A program made the translations under genes and the position numbers. Positions 8,161 through 16,776 of a stretch of DNA of 64,000 nucleotides are shown here, one piece after another; position 1 is the stretch's first letter, and every line of letters starts with the position of its first letter. Below the pieces are notes generated by a model. It made no database searches. It was given only the letters and a program-made list of their open reading frames with translations, and was not told where the DNA came from. The stretch comes from Desulfobacteraceae bacterium (GTDB lineage Bacteria; Desulfobacterota; Desulfobacteria; Desulfobacterales; Desulfobacteraceae), in NCBI GenBank assembly GCA_016743945.1, contig JADGFI010000033.1:1-64000 (forward strand). The letters run 5' to 3'.

Positions 8161-10272
8161 ATGGATAAAAAAAAATATTTGAGTGAGGACAAAAAAATGG
8201 CGTTCAAAATCGCCCTTCTTTATCTGGCATTCTCTGTTTTCTGGATCCTTTTTTCCGATCAGCTTCTTTCTTATTTTGTGAAATCATCCGTGATTTTGAC
8301 ACAGATTCAAACCATTAAGGGCGGGGCTTTTGTCTTGATAACATCTGTCTTGATATTTTTTTTGCTGCAAAAGGAAATATCACAGCAGATGCTCACCCAA
8401 AAGGAGTTAAGGTCCAGCGAGGAAAAATATCGGAAGGTTGTCAACAATACCCCGGATTTAATATACCGGACCGATCCTAGGGGGAGAATTGTTTTTATTT
8501 CCCCTTCTGTGTATCCGTTGTCAGGATATACCGTGGGAGAGGCCCTTGGTATGAACCTGGCCGAAGAAGTTTATCTTTATCCGGAAGAACGGGAAATATT
8601 TCTAAAGGAATTAGCAGAGAAGGGGAGGGTACAAAATTTTGAAGCAAAGCTCACCCGGAAGGATGGATCTGTCTGGTGGGCCTCCACCAATGCCCAGTTC
8701 TATCGGGATACAAAGGGAGATATTTTGGGTGTTGACGGCATTGTCAGGGATGTGACGGATAAAAAAAGGAGTGAACAGGCGCTTTTGGAAAACGAACAGC
8801 AATTGTGGGCAATCCTGGAAGCCAACCCAGACCCCATGGTCATGTATGACTTAAACGGGCATCCCCAATATCTTAATCCTGCTTTTTCCAGGGTATTCGG
8901 CTGGACTTTTGAAGAACTTGAGGGCAGAAAAATTCCCTTTGTCCCCCAAGATCAGGAAAAAATATCGTCGGATAAAATCAGGGAAATCTTTGCCCATGGA
9001 ACTCCCTTAAGTTTTGAAACAAAGCGGTATACCAAGGAAAGAAAGGTGATTGACATTATATTAAATGCTGCTGTGGCCAAGGATGAAATGGGTTCCCCTG
9101 TTGGTATGGTGGTCAATATCACTGATATCAGTGAGCGCAAACTGCTGGAAACCCAGTATGAGCAGGCCCAGAAGATGGAAGCCCTAGGGACGCTTGCTGG
9201 CGGGATCGCCCATGACTTTAACAATTATCTGGGGGGAATTTTTGGGTATGTTGATTTGGCATTACAATACACCCGTGATGAAAAGGTTGAAGGTTTCTTA
9301 TCAAAGGTGCTGGCATCCTCGGACAGGGCCAAGGGGCTGACACATCAATTGCTGACCTTTTCAAAGGGCGGTTCGCCGATTAAGAAAGTGGCACCCCTTG
9401 ATCTGTTTTTGCAGGAAACCACCCAGTTTGCCCTGAGCGGTTCCAGCGTTTCCAGTAACTTTGTAATTTCTCCGGATCTATGGATGTGTGAGTATGACAA
9501 AAATCAAATCGGTCAGGTAATGGATAATATTGTCATCAATGCTCACCATGCCATGCCCTCTGGCGGGAATGTCACGGTGACAGCCCAAAATATTTTGTTA
9601 ACCCGGGATGAAACCCTGACCCTGGCACCGGGCAAGTATGTGAAAATCTCTATTTCAGATACGGGAATCGGCATTCCTCCCAAATATATAAACCGTATCT
9701 TTGATCCGTTTTTTTCAACCAAGCAAACGGGCAGCGGCTTAGGCCTTGCCACTTCCTATTCCATTGTCAAACAGCATGGCGGGATCATTGACGTTGAATC
9801 TGAACAGGGTCATGGCACTTCTTTTAACCTTTATCTTCCTGCCACAGGCAGGGCAAAAAAAAGTGAATCAAAAGCCATTCAAGGACGCTATCAGGGCGTT
9901 GGCAGACTGTTGATCATGGACGATGAACAACTGATCCGGGAAATGCTTGGGGAAATGCTTGGGGGTATGGGGTTTTTTGTTGTGCCCACCCGGGATGGCC
10001 AGGAGGCGCTGAACGCTTTTATAACCGCCCGAAACCAGGGGGACCCCTTTCGGGCCGTAATTCTTGATTTGACCATTCCCGGCGGCTTAGGGGGAAAGGA
10101 TACCATCCGAAAAATCCGTAAAATCGATCAAGAAATACCGGTTTTTGTGGCCAGCGGATATTCTGAAGATACCGCCATTGCCACGCCTGAATCCTTTGGG
10201 TTTACGGCAAGCATTGAAAAGCCCTTTGTGATTTCCCAATTGGCACAGATGCTGGCTAAATATTTATCTTGA
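8161..10272 (+). CDS. Hybrid sensor histidine kinase (PAS-PAS-HisKA-HATPase-REC)
   Basis: About 703 residues. I place the start at the ATG at 8161; a TTG two codons earlier is possible. The order is two N-terminal membrane helices (about residues 15-75), two PAS domains (about 90-210 and 215-335), a HisKA dimerisation helix with phospho-accepting His near 351 in GGIAHDFNN, a HATPase domain with DTGIGIP and GSGLGLA motifs, and a C-terminal receiver with acidic pair DD and phospho-accepting Asp near 636 (VILDLTIPG). PAS domains of this kind usually sense redox state or small ligands. It has its own sigma-70 promoter and no adjacent response regulator, so the phosphorelay partner must be elsewhere. 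Confidence 0.9.
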   Translation: MDKKKYLSEDKKMAFKIALLYLAFSVFWILFSDQLLSYFVKSSVILTQIQTIKGGAFVLITSVLIFFLLQKEISQQMLTQKELRSSEEKYRKVVNNTPDLIYRTDPRGRIVFISPSVYPLSGYTVGEALGMNLAEEVYLYPEEREIFLKELAEKGRVQNFEAKLTRKDGSVWWASTNAQFYRDTKGDILGVDGIVRDVTDKKRSEQALLENEQQLWAILEANPDPMVMYDLNGHPQYLNPAFSRVFGWTFEELEGRKIPFVPQDQEKISSDKIREIFAHGTPLSFETKRYTKERKVIDIILNAAVAKDEMGSPVGMVVNITDISERKLLETQYEQAQKMEALGTLAGGIAHDFNNYLGGIFGYVDLALQYTRDEKVEGFLSKVLASSDRAKGLTHQLLTFSKGGSPIKKVAPLDLFLQETTQFALSGSSVSSNFVISPDLWMCEYDKNQIGQVMDNIVINAHHAMPSGGNVTVTAQNILLTRDETLTLAPGKYVKISISDTGIGIPPKYINRIFDPFFSTKQTGSGLGLATSYSIVKQHGGIIDVESEQGHGTSFNLYLPATGRAKKSESKAIQGRYQGVGRLLIMDDEQLIREMLGEMLGGMGFFVVPTRDGQEALNAFITARNQGDPFRAVILDLTIPGGLGGKDTIRKIRKIDQEIPVFVASGYSEDTAIATPESFGFTASIEKPFVISQLAQMLAKYLS

Positions 10273-10452
10273 ATTTCCTAATCAAAATGAAAGATCCGTC
10301 TTTCAATACAAGGGGTTTATGATCCTCCCCCAATATTGAGCACTTTAAGTTAAGCTATTTTTTTGAAAATTTGGACCCAGGTGCTAGTATCCATTTTTCA
10401 GGTGGTGCCCCGGGAGTTGTTGAGGGCTTCCGGGGCGGGTCTATTACTGCGG
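10273..10452. other. Gap between convergent kinase and phosphatase genes
   Basis: The 180-base gap has no gene I can support. It holds a short GAAAGA/TCTTTC stem near 10288-10303 and a GC-rich stem of seven pairs (GCCCCGG at 10407-10413, CCGGGGC at 10430-10436) just after the stop of the minus-strand phosphatase gene. Neither is followed by a convincing T-run. Confidence 0.4.
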
Positions 10453-12423
10453 CTATCCTTTTTTGTTTGGATCTTCCAGCAGCTGGTAGATAACGGCGCC
10501 TTCGGTCTGTTCGGGAACGGGCAAGCCTGTAAGATAGCAGGCCGTGGGCACCACATCCCAAAGGTTGCAGGCCCTGTCCATTCGAAATCCGGATTTGATG
10601 CCCGGTCCGTGGAAGGCCAACAGGGGCTGGAGAGTACCAACGCTCCATCTGGCCGTGGGCAGGATATTGCCGTGCTGGCCGGAAAATTCCGGATGTACGG
10701 CATAAACCACATCCCCACATTGCTCGCCATAAAGGCCCAGAAGACGGGCATCCCGTTTGCTTAGCGCAAGGGCTACGGGATGGCGGCCAGTTGTCGGGTC
10801 TTTAAAAGCATACAGGGCATCAATGATATCCCGTTGAACCGTTTCATATTCTTCATCTTCCACGCAGCCGTCGGGAAATTTACTTTTCAGGTTCACATAG
10901 ATGAACAGCAGGCGCTGTGGCAGGGCCTTGGATTGATTGAGAATAGGCTTCCGGGTCCAGGTGATACCTTCTGTCTTTTGCATGGCTTCGGGCATGAATT
11001 CAAAATCATCGGGAAGATCATTGGGGTCTGCCGTGGTCAGGGTGGTCAGACCGGCTTGGACCAGGGCATCATAGGGATCGAAATGGGACCCGTCGGGCAC
11101 TGAGCCGTGGTCAGCCGCCACGATGGTGAGAACATCCTCCCCCAATACATCCATAATGGCACCAAGGGTCTTGTCCGCCCCCATATATACCGCTTTGTGA
11201 AGCGCCTTGGCTTCTTCATGGCGTTCCGGGCTATCTGCCATTTCCGGATCCAACTGGTTGATCAGATAGTGGTAAATGAAATCAGTGGGATGGGTGTGCA
11301 GGTAGAATACATCCCACTCATTTTCCGTTAACAGGGTGATGGCGGCATGATTCAGCCATTTGTTGTGCATTTCAATGAGTTCTTTAAACATAGACTCGTC
11401 AAACCATTCCATTGACCGGTGCTGGAATCCGCCCATGATGGTGGGGGTGGACTCAACTTCCAGCAGCTTTGCGGCCTTTTCAGGCGGATGGCACCAGAGT
11501 TCCCCGTCCGGGGAGACCATTTCAGTCAGATAGAGAGCATAGTCTTCGGCATCCTCTTCCAATTCAATGAGTTTGGCCATGAAGGATACCTTGCGCATAT
11601 TGCCGTCTGCCTGTTCCACTTGGGTCTCGATCCTGGAAGACCATTCCCCGGTTTTCAGGGTGCAAAACGCTTTGGAACCGTCTTTTTCCGGAGATAGCAT
11701 GAGGGTGTCGTAGCCCTCGTCACCCATATCCCTGATCAGCAGATACCAGGTGTTTTTTCCCGGGCGGGTGATGCCCAGGGGCAGATTCAGGGTGAATTCC
11801 ACCTCAAGGGGGAAGTCCCCCATCTCATCTACATTTTTCCAACCGGAGGCATCTCTGGGCTCGGCCCGGACGCCTAAAGGGTAAGTTTGGGAAGAAATCA
11901 TATGGGGATAACAAAAAGCCTGGGCCCCGGTGATATATCCGAGGGGAAGACCGCGGTCTTCGGCAAGTTTACCATCGGTGATGGTACCTACGGTAAGGCC
12001 GCAACCGCCTACGATGGTAATATTATCTGCTACTTCCGGATTTTTTTCATGGAGGGGCCAGGAGCCGGGATAGTTGAGGACAATGGATTTTTTCCCAGCC
12101 TTGGCAGCTGCTTCCCAGATGGTTTCCGCCTGGACATGAAAGGCATTGAAAGCGGCTGATGCATTGGCGCTTGTGGGGTTGTTTCCAGTTTTATGGACCC
12201 AGAAGTCGGTGACCTGGTGGGTACCGGCCGTGGCCCCTGTGGCCAGGGTGGCCCAGTTGGGTGGTGTTACTGTGGGGTAGGGGCAATAGGCCTCGTCCGC
12301 AATGGTGCCGTTTTTAAAAAGTTTTTTAAAGTTGGGCAAAAGGCCTTCACCGATGAGATCTTCTATGAAGTGGAGCATGGCGCTGTCAAAGCCGAGCATG
12401 GCCACTTTTTTTGGGGCTGTCAT
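10453..12423 (-). CDS. Alkaline-phosphatase-superfamily phosphodiesterase/phosphatase
   Basis: A 656-residue protein of the type I phosphodiesterase/nucleotide pyrophosphatase branch of the alkaline phosphatase superfamily. It keeps the two-metal site: Asp13 in GFDSAM, a candidate nucleophile Thr53 in PTVTPPNW, the THPTDFIYH motif, AADHGS and SGQHGN. There is no signal peptide, so it should act in the cytoplasm. It is the last gene of the unit mttB-like - 188-residue protein - this gene, read leftward from a sigma-54 promoter. The family hydrolyses phosphomono- or diesters, and a phosphorylated choline or betaine precursor would fit the context, but that is inference. Its final 50 residues resemble the C-terminus of the upstream 188-residue protein. 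Confidence 0.8.
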   Translation of the reverse strand: MTAPKKVAMLGFDSAMLHFIEDLIGEGLLPNFKKLFKNGTIADEAYCPYPTVTPPNWATLATGATAGTHQVTDFWVHKTGNNPTSANASAAFNAFHVQAETIWEAAAKAGKKSIVLNYPGSWPLHEKNPEVADNITIVGGCGLTVGTITDGKLAEDRGLPLGYITGAQAFCYPHMISSQTYPLGVRAEPRDASGWKNVDEMGDFPLEVEFTLNLPLGITRPGKNTWYLLIRDMGDEGYDTLMLSPEKDGSKAFCTLKTGEWSSRIETQVEQADGNMRKVSFMAKLIELEEDAEDYALYLTEMVSPDGELWCHPPEKAAKLLEVESTPTIMGGFQHRSMEWFDESMFKELIEMHNKWLNHAAITLLTENEWDVFYLHTHPTDFIYHYLINQLDPEMADSPERHEEAKALHKAVYMGADKTLGAIMDVLGEDVLTIVAADHGSVPDGSHFDPYDALVQAGLTTLTTADPNDLPDDFEFMPEAMQKTEGITWTRKPILNQSKALPQRLLFIYVNLKSKFPDGCVEDEEYETVQRDIIDALYAFKDPTTGRHPVALALSKRDARLLGLYGEQCGDVVYAVHPEFSGQHGNILPTARWSVGTLQPLLAFHGPGIKSGFRMDRACNLWDVVPTACYLTGLPVPEQTEGAVIYQLLEDPNKKG

Positions 12424-12472
12424 TATATATCTACTCCTTTGATTTTCGGGTCAAAAAGTTTAATGGTTAAAT

Positions 12473-13039
12473 TTAAGAGCAATCGTGTTTTGTCCAGGGA
12501 TCGTGTCCTTCTGCTCTTTCCATGGCAGCCTCCATTCTTGAGACCGAATCCTTAAGGCGGTTTATTTCCTTTGCCTTGAGATTGGGATCCTTGAGTACCT
12601 GATAGATGACCGCCCCTTCTTCATCACCGGTGAGGGGGATGTCCGCTACGTAGGAAATGGTGGGGATAATGTCGACAGCACTGATTTCCCTGGCGGTGTT
12701 ACCACCTTTTTTGGTGCCTAGCCCCCCGAACCAGACCGTGGTTTTACCTGCCCATACAACCATGGTTCTCCTGTCAACCACAGCCATGACCTCTGCCATG
12801 CAGTCTTCCATATCCGTGTCGGCTTCCACAAATACAAATGCGGAATCCTTTTCAAAGGATTCCTTGATTTTAGCCGGGCCACAAGCAACACCTCCGGTAA
12901 CGGACTTGGCAAAAGCCAAAAGGTCGCCGCCCTTATAGTTTTCAGCCTTGGCGGCTTTCTTGGTAAATTTGGTCACGGCGTCGCCGCCGGCCAGTTTTGC
13001 ATCCTGACTGATAATGAGAATTACTTTTTTATCTGCCAT
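12473..13039 (-). CDS. Short alkaline-phosphatase-fold protein without catalytic residues
   Basis: The protein has 188 residues. Its segment from about residue 110 to 160 (VWFGGLGTKKGG, VDIIPTISY, EEGAVIYQVLKDPN) lines up with the end of the downstream 656-residue phosphatase (LAFHGPGIKSG, WDVVPTACY, TEGAVIYQLLEDPN). The N-terminal half has the alternating strand/helix pattern of the same fold, but none of the metal ligands (no GFD, no PTxT, no DH pair, no QHG). It therefore looks like a reduced, probably non-catalytic paralogue. It lies 35 bases after the MttB-family gene and 49 before the phosphatase. A structural or regulatory partner of the phosphatase or methyltransferase is the simplest idea. 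There is no signal peptide. Confidence 0.7.
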   Translation of the reverse strand: MADKKVILIISQDAKLAGGDAVTKFTKKAAKAENYKGGDLLAFAKSVTGGVACGPAKIKESFEKDSAFVFVEADTDMEDCMAEVMAVVDRRTMVVWAGKTTVWFGGLGTKKGGNTAREISAVDIIPTISYVADIPLTGDEEGAVIYQVLKDPNLKAKEINRLKDSVSRMEAAMERAEGHDPWTKHDCS

Positions 13040-13074
13040 GTCTCTCTCTCTCTTTCTTGTTTTTGTTATTGGTG

Positions 13075-14478
13075 TTATTTATTGGTATTCTTTTGAACAT
13101 ATGCGTCCAGGTCTGCTGCTATGGAAGCATCGCACAAAGGTTCTTTGGCCGTTTCCAGAATTTCGGAAACCTTGTTTTGTGCCCGGATAATGGTGTTATC
13201 TTCTTCACTGGATTTGCCCCAGACTGAGATGTCAGGGCTCCAGAGGGATCGAAATTTTTTAAAGGTGTCCTGGTGCTGAATATAGTTGGCCTTGCTGCCC
13301 ACCTCCAGCATGGTGCCAACGGATTCGTCAAGCACGGAAAAGTCAGGGCCCTTTTTAAAGCGCTGCATCCGGGAGACCAATTCTGCATCAATGACGATTT
13401 TCTCAATGGAGGTTGTCATCAGGGCTTCCAGGGTGCCCAGGCACTGGACCATGACATTGGCGCCGCCCAGAAATCCAAACATGAAACTCATCATGGTTTC
13501 ATACCCGGCCTGGACATTGATCTGGTCTGCCTCGGTGAGGCCGCACATAGTCCGGACCGGCAGGTTGTAATATTCCCGGCCCATCTGAAGGCAGGGCATA
13601 TTGATGAGCATGGTTTCAGGGCTGCCCGCACAGAATGAGGCCCGTTTCATATCCCCGACCGTGGAAGAAGTGGCGTACATCACAGGGGCGCCGGGTCGGA
13701 TCAGCTGGGTAAAGACGATTCCGGCAAGGATCTCTGCATTCTGGAGGGCAGACATGCCTACCAGGTCAATGGGACCGGTCATGCCGGCCATGATGGCCGG
13801 TGCCATGAGGACTACCTGGTTGGCGGATGAATAGGTTCTGATGACTTCGCAGCCTTCCGGCTCAAAGGCCAGGGGGCTGTGGGGGTTGACCACCACACCT
13901 ACCCTGTGGTCTTGTCCCAGGGCGGACTGGCCTGATGCCATGGCCGCCATTTCAAGATCCTGTTGGGCCGCTTTTTGGTCATAGGCCCCGAAGATCCAGG
14001 GTTTGTCCGTATGTTTCAATGTTTCCCTGGCCTGGAACAGATGTTTGTGAGGGCCGGGTACATCTGAAGGGTCCACCGGGATGGAACCGTTAAGGGAAAC
14101 TGCATCCAGGTTCTGGCAGACCTTGATGATATTGGAAAAGTCTTTAATAGTGGCCTTACGTTTTCCGTTTGCATGGTCATGGAAATATACGGCCCCGGCA
14201 TTGGGCTGGACATGGGCGCTACCGTCACCGATGGTGATGTTAAATTTTTCATCCCGGGCTGCCCATTCAAAGGTTTTTGGGACGGTTTTCAGAGCTGCAA
14301 AAACCTGTTTCTCTGTGATAAATACTCTCTGCCCCTCATGCCTGAATCCTGCATTCTTAAAGTACTCAACTGCAGTATCGCTCATGAATACTACCCCGTT
14401 TTTGTCCAGCAAGGTCATGCTGGCCCTATGCAGGGCGTCTTTCTCCTGGTCGGAAATAGGATTGATCAGATGATTCAT
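13075..14478 (-). CDS. MttB-family corrinoid methyltransferase, non-pyrrolysine type (probable betaine methyltransferase)
   Basis: A 467-residue member of the trimethylamine methyltransferase family (COG5598). Recognisable segments include HVQPNAGAVYFHD, VVVNPHSPLAFEP, MTGPIDLVG and LTEADQINVQAGYE. The frame has no internal UAG, so it is not the pyrrolysine enzyme. Characterised non-pyrrolysine members demethylate quaternary amines such as glycine betaine, proline betaine, carnitine and gamma-butyrobetaine, passing the methyl group to a corrinoid protein. Here a corrinoid protein, a methyltetrahydrofolate methyltransferase and a BCCT transporter are encoded nearby under the same predicted control, which supports a betaine-type substrate. 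It is the first gene of a leftward operon with a sigma-54 promoter 59 bases upstream. Confidence 0.85.
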   Translation of the reverse strand: MNHLINPISDQEKDALHRASMTLLDKNGVVFMSDTAVEYFKNAGFRHEGQRVFITEKQVFAALKTVPKTFEWAARDEKFNITIGDGSAHVQPNAGAVYFHDHANGKRKATIKDFSNIIKVCQNLDAVSLNGSIPVDPSDVPGPHKHLFQARETLKHTDKPWIFGAYDQKAAQQDLEMAAMASGQSALGQDHRVGVVVNPHSPLAFEPEGCEVIRTYSSANQVVLMAPAIMAGMTGPIDLVGMSALQNAEILAGIVFTQLIRPGAPVMYATSSTVGDMKRASFCAGSPETMLINMPCLQMGREYYNLPVRTMCGLTEADQINVQAGYETMMSFMFGFLGGANVMVQCLGTLEALMTTSIEKIVIDAELVSRMQRFKKGPDFSVLDESVGTMLEVGSKANYIQHQDTFKKFRSLWSPDISVWGKSSEEDNTIIRAQNKVSEILETAKEPLCDASIAADLDAYVQKNTNK

Positions 14479-14536
14479 GTTAAGTCTCCTGTGTATAATA
14501 TGGTATTTTATTTATTTTTTCTTGATCTATTCAATA

Positions 14537-14552
14537 TGCAAAATGCGGACCA
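14537..14552 (-). promoter_or_regulatory. Sigma-54 promoter of the mttB-like operon
   Basis: On the minus strand this reads TGGTCCGCATTTTGCA, with GG and GC exactly ten bases apart. It differs at only two positions from the promoter of the osmC-lpd-gcvH unit (16301-16316). It lies 59 bases before the methyltransferase start codon. Confidence 0.8.
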
Positions 14553-14648
14553 GATGAAATTAGAAAAATCTTAAAAGGCTGAAAGCTACAATAACAAGGG
14601 TTGTAAGGGCTGGATTAACGGGGAAATTCGGGCGAGATTCAGAGCATA

Positions 14649-14662
14649 CGACAAAGTTGTCG
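14649..14662. promoter_or_regulatory. Predicted enhancer site, CGACA-N4-TGTCG copy 1
   Basis: CGACAAAGTTGTCG sits inside the 16-base inverted repeat ACGACAAAGTTGTCGT, about 100 bases upstream of the mttB-like -24 element. It is one of five matches to the same 14-base motif around the neighbouring activator gene. Confidence 0.75.
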
Positions 14663-14701
14663 TTGAAAATGGGGTGCTGTATCTGGAAGTTTAATGATCT
14701 G

Positions 14702-14715
14702 CGACATTATTGTCG
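14702..14715. promoter_or_regulatory. Predicted enhancer site, CGACA-N4-TGTCG copy 2
   Basis: CGACATTATTGTCG is the core of a perfect eight-base inverted repeat (14699-14718). The site overlaps the last codons and stop of the activator gene and lies about 150 bases upstream of the mttB-like promoter. Confidence 0.75.
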
Positions 14716-16152
14716 CAGATCGTGAGCCTTTATTTTCCGCTGCAGGGTTCTCAGGCTGATGCCAAGGTCTTCGGCTGTTTTATGCATATCCATGTCCCGG
14801 GATTTCAGTTCGGCCTGGATAAATTTTTTTTCCGCCTGGTGCATATAGGCCTCCAGGGTCTGGTTCACCCGGGTGACTTTGTTTGAAAGTGGTTTTGGGG
14901 CAGGACCCACTGTCTGTTTCTCCTGGGGCAAGGGCACCGGAGATTCAAAGTCGAATTCAAGGGAGGAAAAAACCAGGGTGCCCAGGGTCACATACCGCTC
15001 GATTACATTCTGGAGTTCCCGTATGTTTCCCGGCCAATGATGGGTCTTTAATACCTGGTAGATGTCATTTGGCAGGGAGGTTTGCTTGTTTTGTGTATGG
15101 CGGGCCAGAAAATAATCAGCCAGCAGAGTGATATCCTCTTCCCTTTCCCGTAAGGGGGGGAGATGTACATTTAGGACATGGATTCTGTAAAAGAAATCAC
15201 TTCGAAATTTATTCTTCCGGACCAGGGAGGCAAGATCCTTATTGGTGGCGGTGATGAGTCTGAATTCAGAGTGCTGCTCCCTGTTGGCGCCTACGGGCAT
15301 GAAGCATTGGCTGTCTATTGCCCTGAGTAGTTTGGTCTGCATGGGAAGGCTGATATCCCCTACTTCATCAAGAAAGAGGGTTCCTTTGTTGGCTGTGGCA
15401 AGGAATCCAGGGTTTTCTTTTGCAGCACCGGAAAAGGCCCCTTTTTTATATCCGAAAAATTCACTTTCAATGAGTTCAGGAGAAATAGCCGTGCAGTTTA
15501 CAGGCACATAATTGCCCTGGCCAGTGCCTAGATCATGGATGGCTTTGGCCAGCAGATCTTTTCCCGTACCTGTTTCCCCGGTGATGATGACGCTGGAGTC
15601 GCTCTGGGCTGCTTTGCGGATGAAAGAATATATGGGTTCCATGGATTTACTGGCCGAGAGGATTGAATCCAGGGGATCTTTTTTCGTGGGAAAAGAAAAT
15701 AGCCGGGTTTTTTTCAGGGCCATGAAGGACATGAGTCGCTGTTTTTTCACCTCACAGAGAATGCCTTTGATCCGTTTTCGGTTAATGGCCTTGTCTTTCG
15801 GCAGGATTTTTTCGGGAATCCCGTGCTCAAATACCCATTTGATTCGGCCTGATGATGTTTTCAGTCGGTAGATCAGGCTGTAGGGGGTGCCAAGTTCCAT
15901 GGTTTTAAAATATGAGGCCCTGAAGCTTGTGAAATCATTTTTCAGGGCCAGTTTTTCAATGGCATTATCTCCGGGCTCCAGCAGGTCATGCCTGGAAAAA
16001 CCGGTTATTTTTTTACAATTTTTACCCACATCCGTGAGGGTGGGGTGCCAGTTTTCATCCAACTCTCCTGCAAAGGTCATGACTGCCAGCCCTTTGAGAA
16101 GGCTTTGTATGGCATTGTTCAAATATCCTCCTTGTGAGGGTTTTCCGGTCAT
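14707..16152 (-). CDS. PAS-containing sigma-54 activator of the demethylation regulon
   Basis: A 481-residue protein. Residues 20-135 look like a PAS sensor (GFSRHDLLEPG, then YRLKTSSGRIKWVFEHG). Residues 165-400 are the AAA+ domain with Walker A GETGTGKD at 192-199. The sigma-54 contact loop reads GAFSGA (238-243) where most relatives have GAFTGA. The C-terminus (KTAEDLGISLRTLQRKIKAH) is a Fis-type helix-turn-helix. It lies in the centre of the methyltransferase locus and is flanked by five copies of CGACA-N4-TGTCG near three -24/-12 promoters, so it is the likely activator of all three units. Copy 3 lies 27 bases before its start codon, so it may also control itself. The ligand is probably a methylated amine, by context only. 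Confidence 0.87.
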   Translation of the reverse strand: MTGKPSQGGYLNNAIQSLLKGLAVMTFAGELDENWHPTLTDVGKNCKKITGFSRHDLLEPGDNAIEKLALKNDFTSFRASYFKTMELGTPYSLIYRLKTSSGRIKWVFEHGIPEKILPKDKAINRKRIKGILCEVKKQRLMSFMALKKTRLFSFPTKKDPLDSILSASKSMEPIYSFIRKAAQSDSSVIITGETGTGKDLLAKAIHDLGTGQGNYVPVNCTAISPELIESEFFGYKKGAFSGAAKENPGFLATANKGTLFLDEVGDISLPMQTKLLRAIDSQCFMPVGANREQHSEFRLITATNKDLASLVRKNKFRSDFFYRIHVLNVHLPPLREREEDITLLADYFLARHTQNKQTSLPNDIYQVLKTHHWPGNIRELQNVIERYVTLGTLVFSSLEFDFESPVPLPQEKQTVGPAPKPLSNKVTRVNQTLEAYMHQAEKKFIQAELKSRDMDMHKTAEDLGISLRTLQRKIKAHDLRQ

Positions 16153-16178
16153 CGGTTTTTCCTTTGGATTTAATGTTG

Positions 16179-16192
16179 CGACAAATTTGTCG
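16179..16192. promoter_or_regulatory. Predicted enhancer site, CGACA-N4-TGTCG copy 3
   Basis: CGACAAATTTGTCG is a perfect palindrome. It lies 27 bases before the activator gene (minus strand) and about 109 bases upstream of the plus-strand sigma-54 promoter of the osmC-lpd-gcvH unit, so it could serve activation of one and autoregulation of the other. Confidence 0.75.
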
Positions 16193-16300
16193 TTGATAAA
16201 TTAACCTGACTTGAGTGGATTTGTCAATGGGAGATGTGGGAGGGTGGGAAATCTTTAAATTACAGAGGGATATGTCCAGGATGGGGCAGGTTAAGATAAA

Positions 16301-16316
16301 TGGTCCGAGTTTTGCA
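16301..16316 (+). promoter_or_regulatory. Sigma-54 promoter of the osmC-lpd-gcvH unit
   Basis: TGGTCCGAGTTTTGCA has GG and GC ten bases apart and is 14/16 identical to the mttB-like promoter. It lies 54 bases before the osmC-like start codon. Confidence 0.8.
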
Positions 16317-16369
16317 TTTTACCTGCATGGATGGATTATTGCGTACTGAAAATTTAAGGAGAAAGAAGA

Positions 16370-16762
16370 ATGGAAGAAGTAAAGGTTAGTTTTACGGATC
16401 ATACCCGGATGAAAACCATCATCGGTGATAAGGAAATTTATTCTGATGTACCCTTAGATAAAGGTGGGGCAGGGGAGTATCCCAAACCCCTTGAGCTATT
16501 CTTGAGCTCTTTGGCTTCCTGCACAGGGTTAGGGCTTGCCTCTCTGTGCAACCGTAAGGGCATTGATTTGGATGAGGTTAAACTGAGCCTTGAATATGAA
16601 ACAGATCCCAAGACCGGAATGATTCCTCTGATCCGGTTCCGGCTTGAACTGTCCGAAGACATTGATGAGAAGACGGAAAAAATTCTTAAAAATACGGTAG
16701 CGGCCTGTAAAATAAAACGGGTCATCGTTGCCGCTCCTGAATTTGAAGTGATAACAGAATAG
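16370..16762 (+). CDS. OsmC/Ohr-family thiol peroxidase-like protein
   Basis: A 130-residue cytoplasmic protein of the OsmC family. It has the two cysteines expected for peroxidatic and resolving roles: one in SLASCTG and one in VAACKIKR. The start is preceded by AAGGAGAAAG. Family members reduce organic hydroperoxides, and Ohr/OsmC enzymes are known to use dihydrolipoyl groups as electron donors. The next two genes encode a dihydrolipoyl dehydrogenase and a lipoyl-carrier protein, which are the parts such a reductant chain needs. The gene is 14 bases from lpd and is read from a sigma-54 promoter that belongs to the methyltransferase regulon. Some OsmC relatives have other thiol functions, so the substrate is open. 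Confidence 0.85.
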   Translation: MEEVKVSFTDHTRMKTIIGDKEIYSDVPLDKGGAGEYPKPLELFLSSLASCTGLGLASLCNRKGIDLDEVKLSLEYETDPKTGMIPLIRFRLELSEDIDEKTEKILKNTVAACKIKRVIVAAPEFEVITE

Positions 16763-16776
16763 ATAGGATAGATCTG

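Noticed and set aside
12193..12555. Plus-strand frame over the phosphatase gene start
   Set aside because: It spans the start of the phosphatase and the end of the upstream gene on the other strand; no ribosome site or domain.
13040..13060. CT-rich run before the 188-residue gene as a repeat element
   Set aside because: On the coding strand it reads as a purine-rich AGAGAGAG stretch just before the start codon, which serves as the ribosome-binding region.
13075..14478. Pyrrolysine-encoding trimethylamine methyltransferase
   Set aside because: The frame has no in-frame TAG and no pylTSBCD genes are visible, so it is the non-pyrrolysine type.
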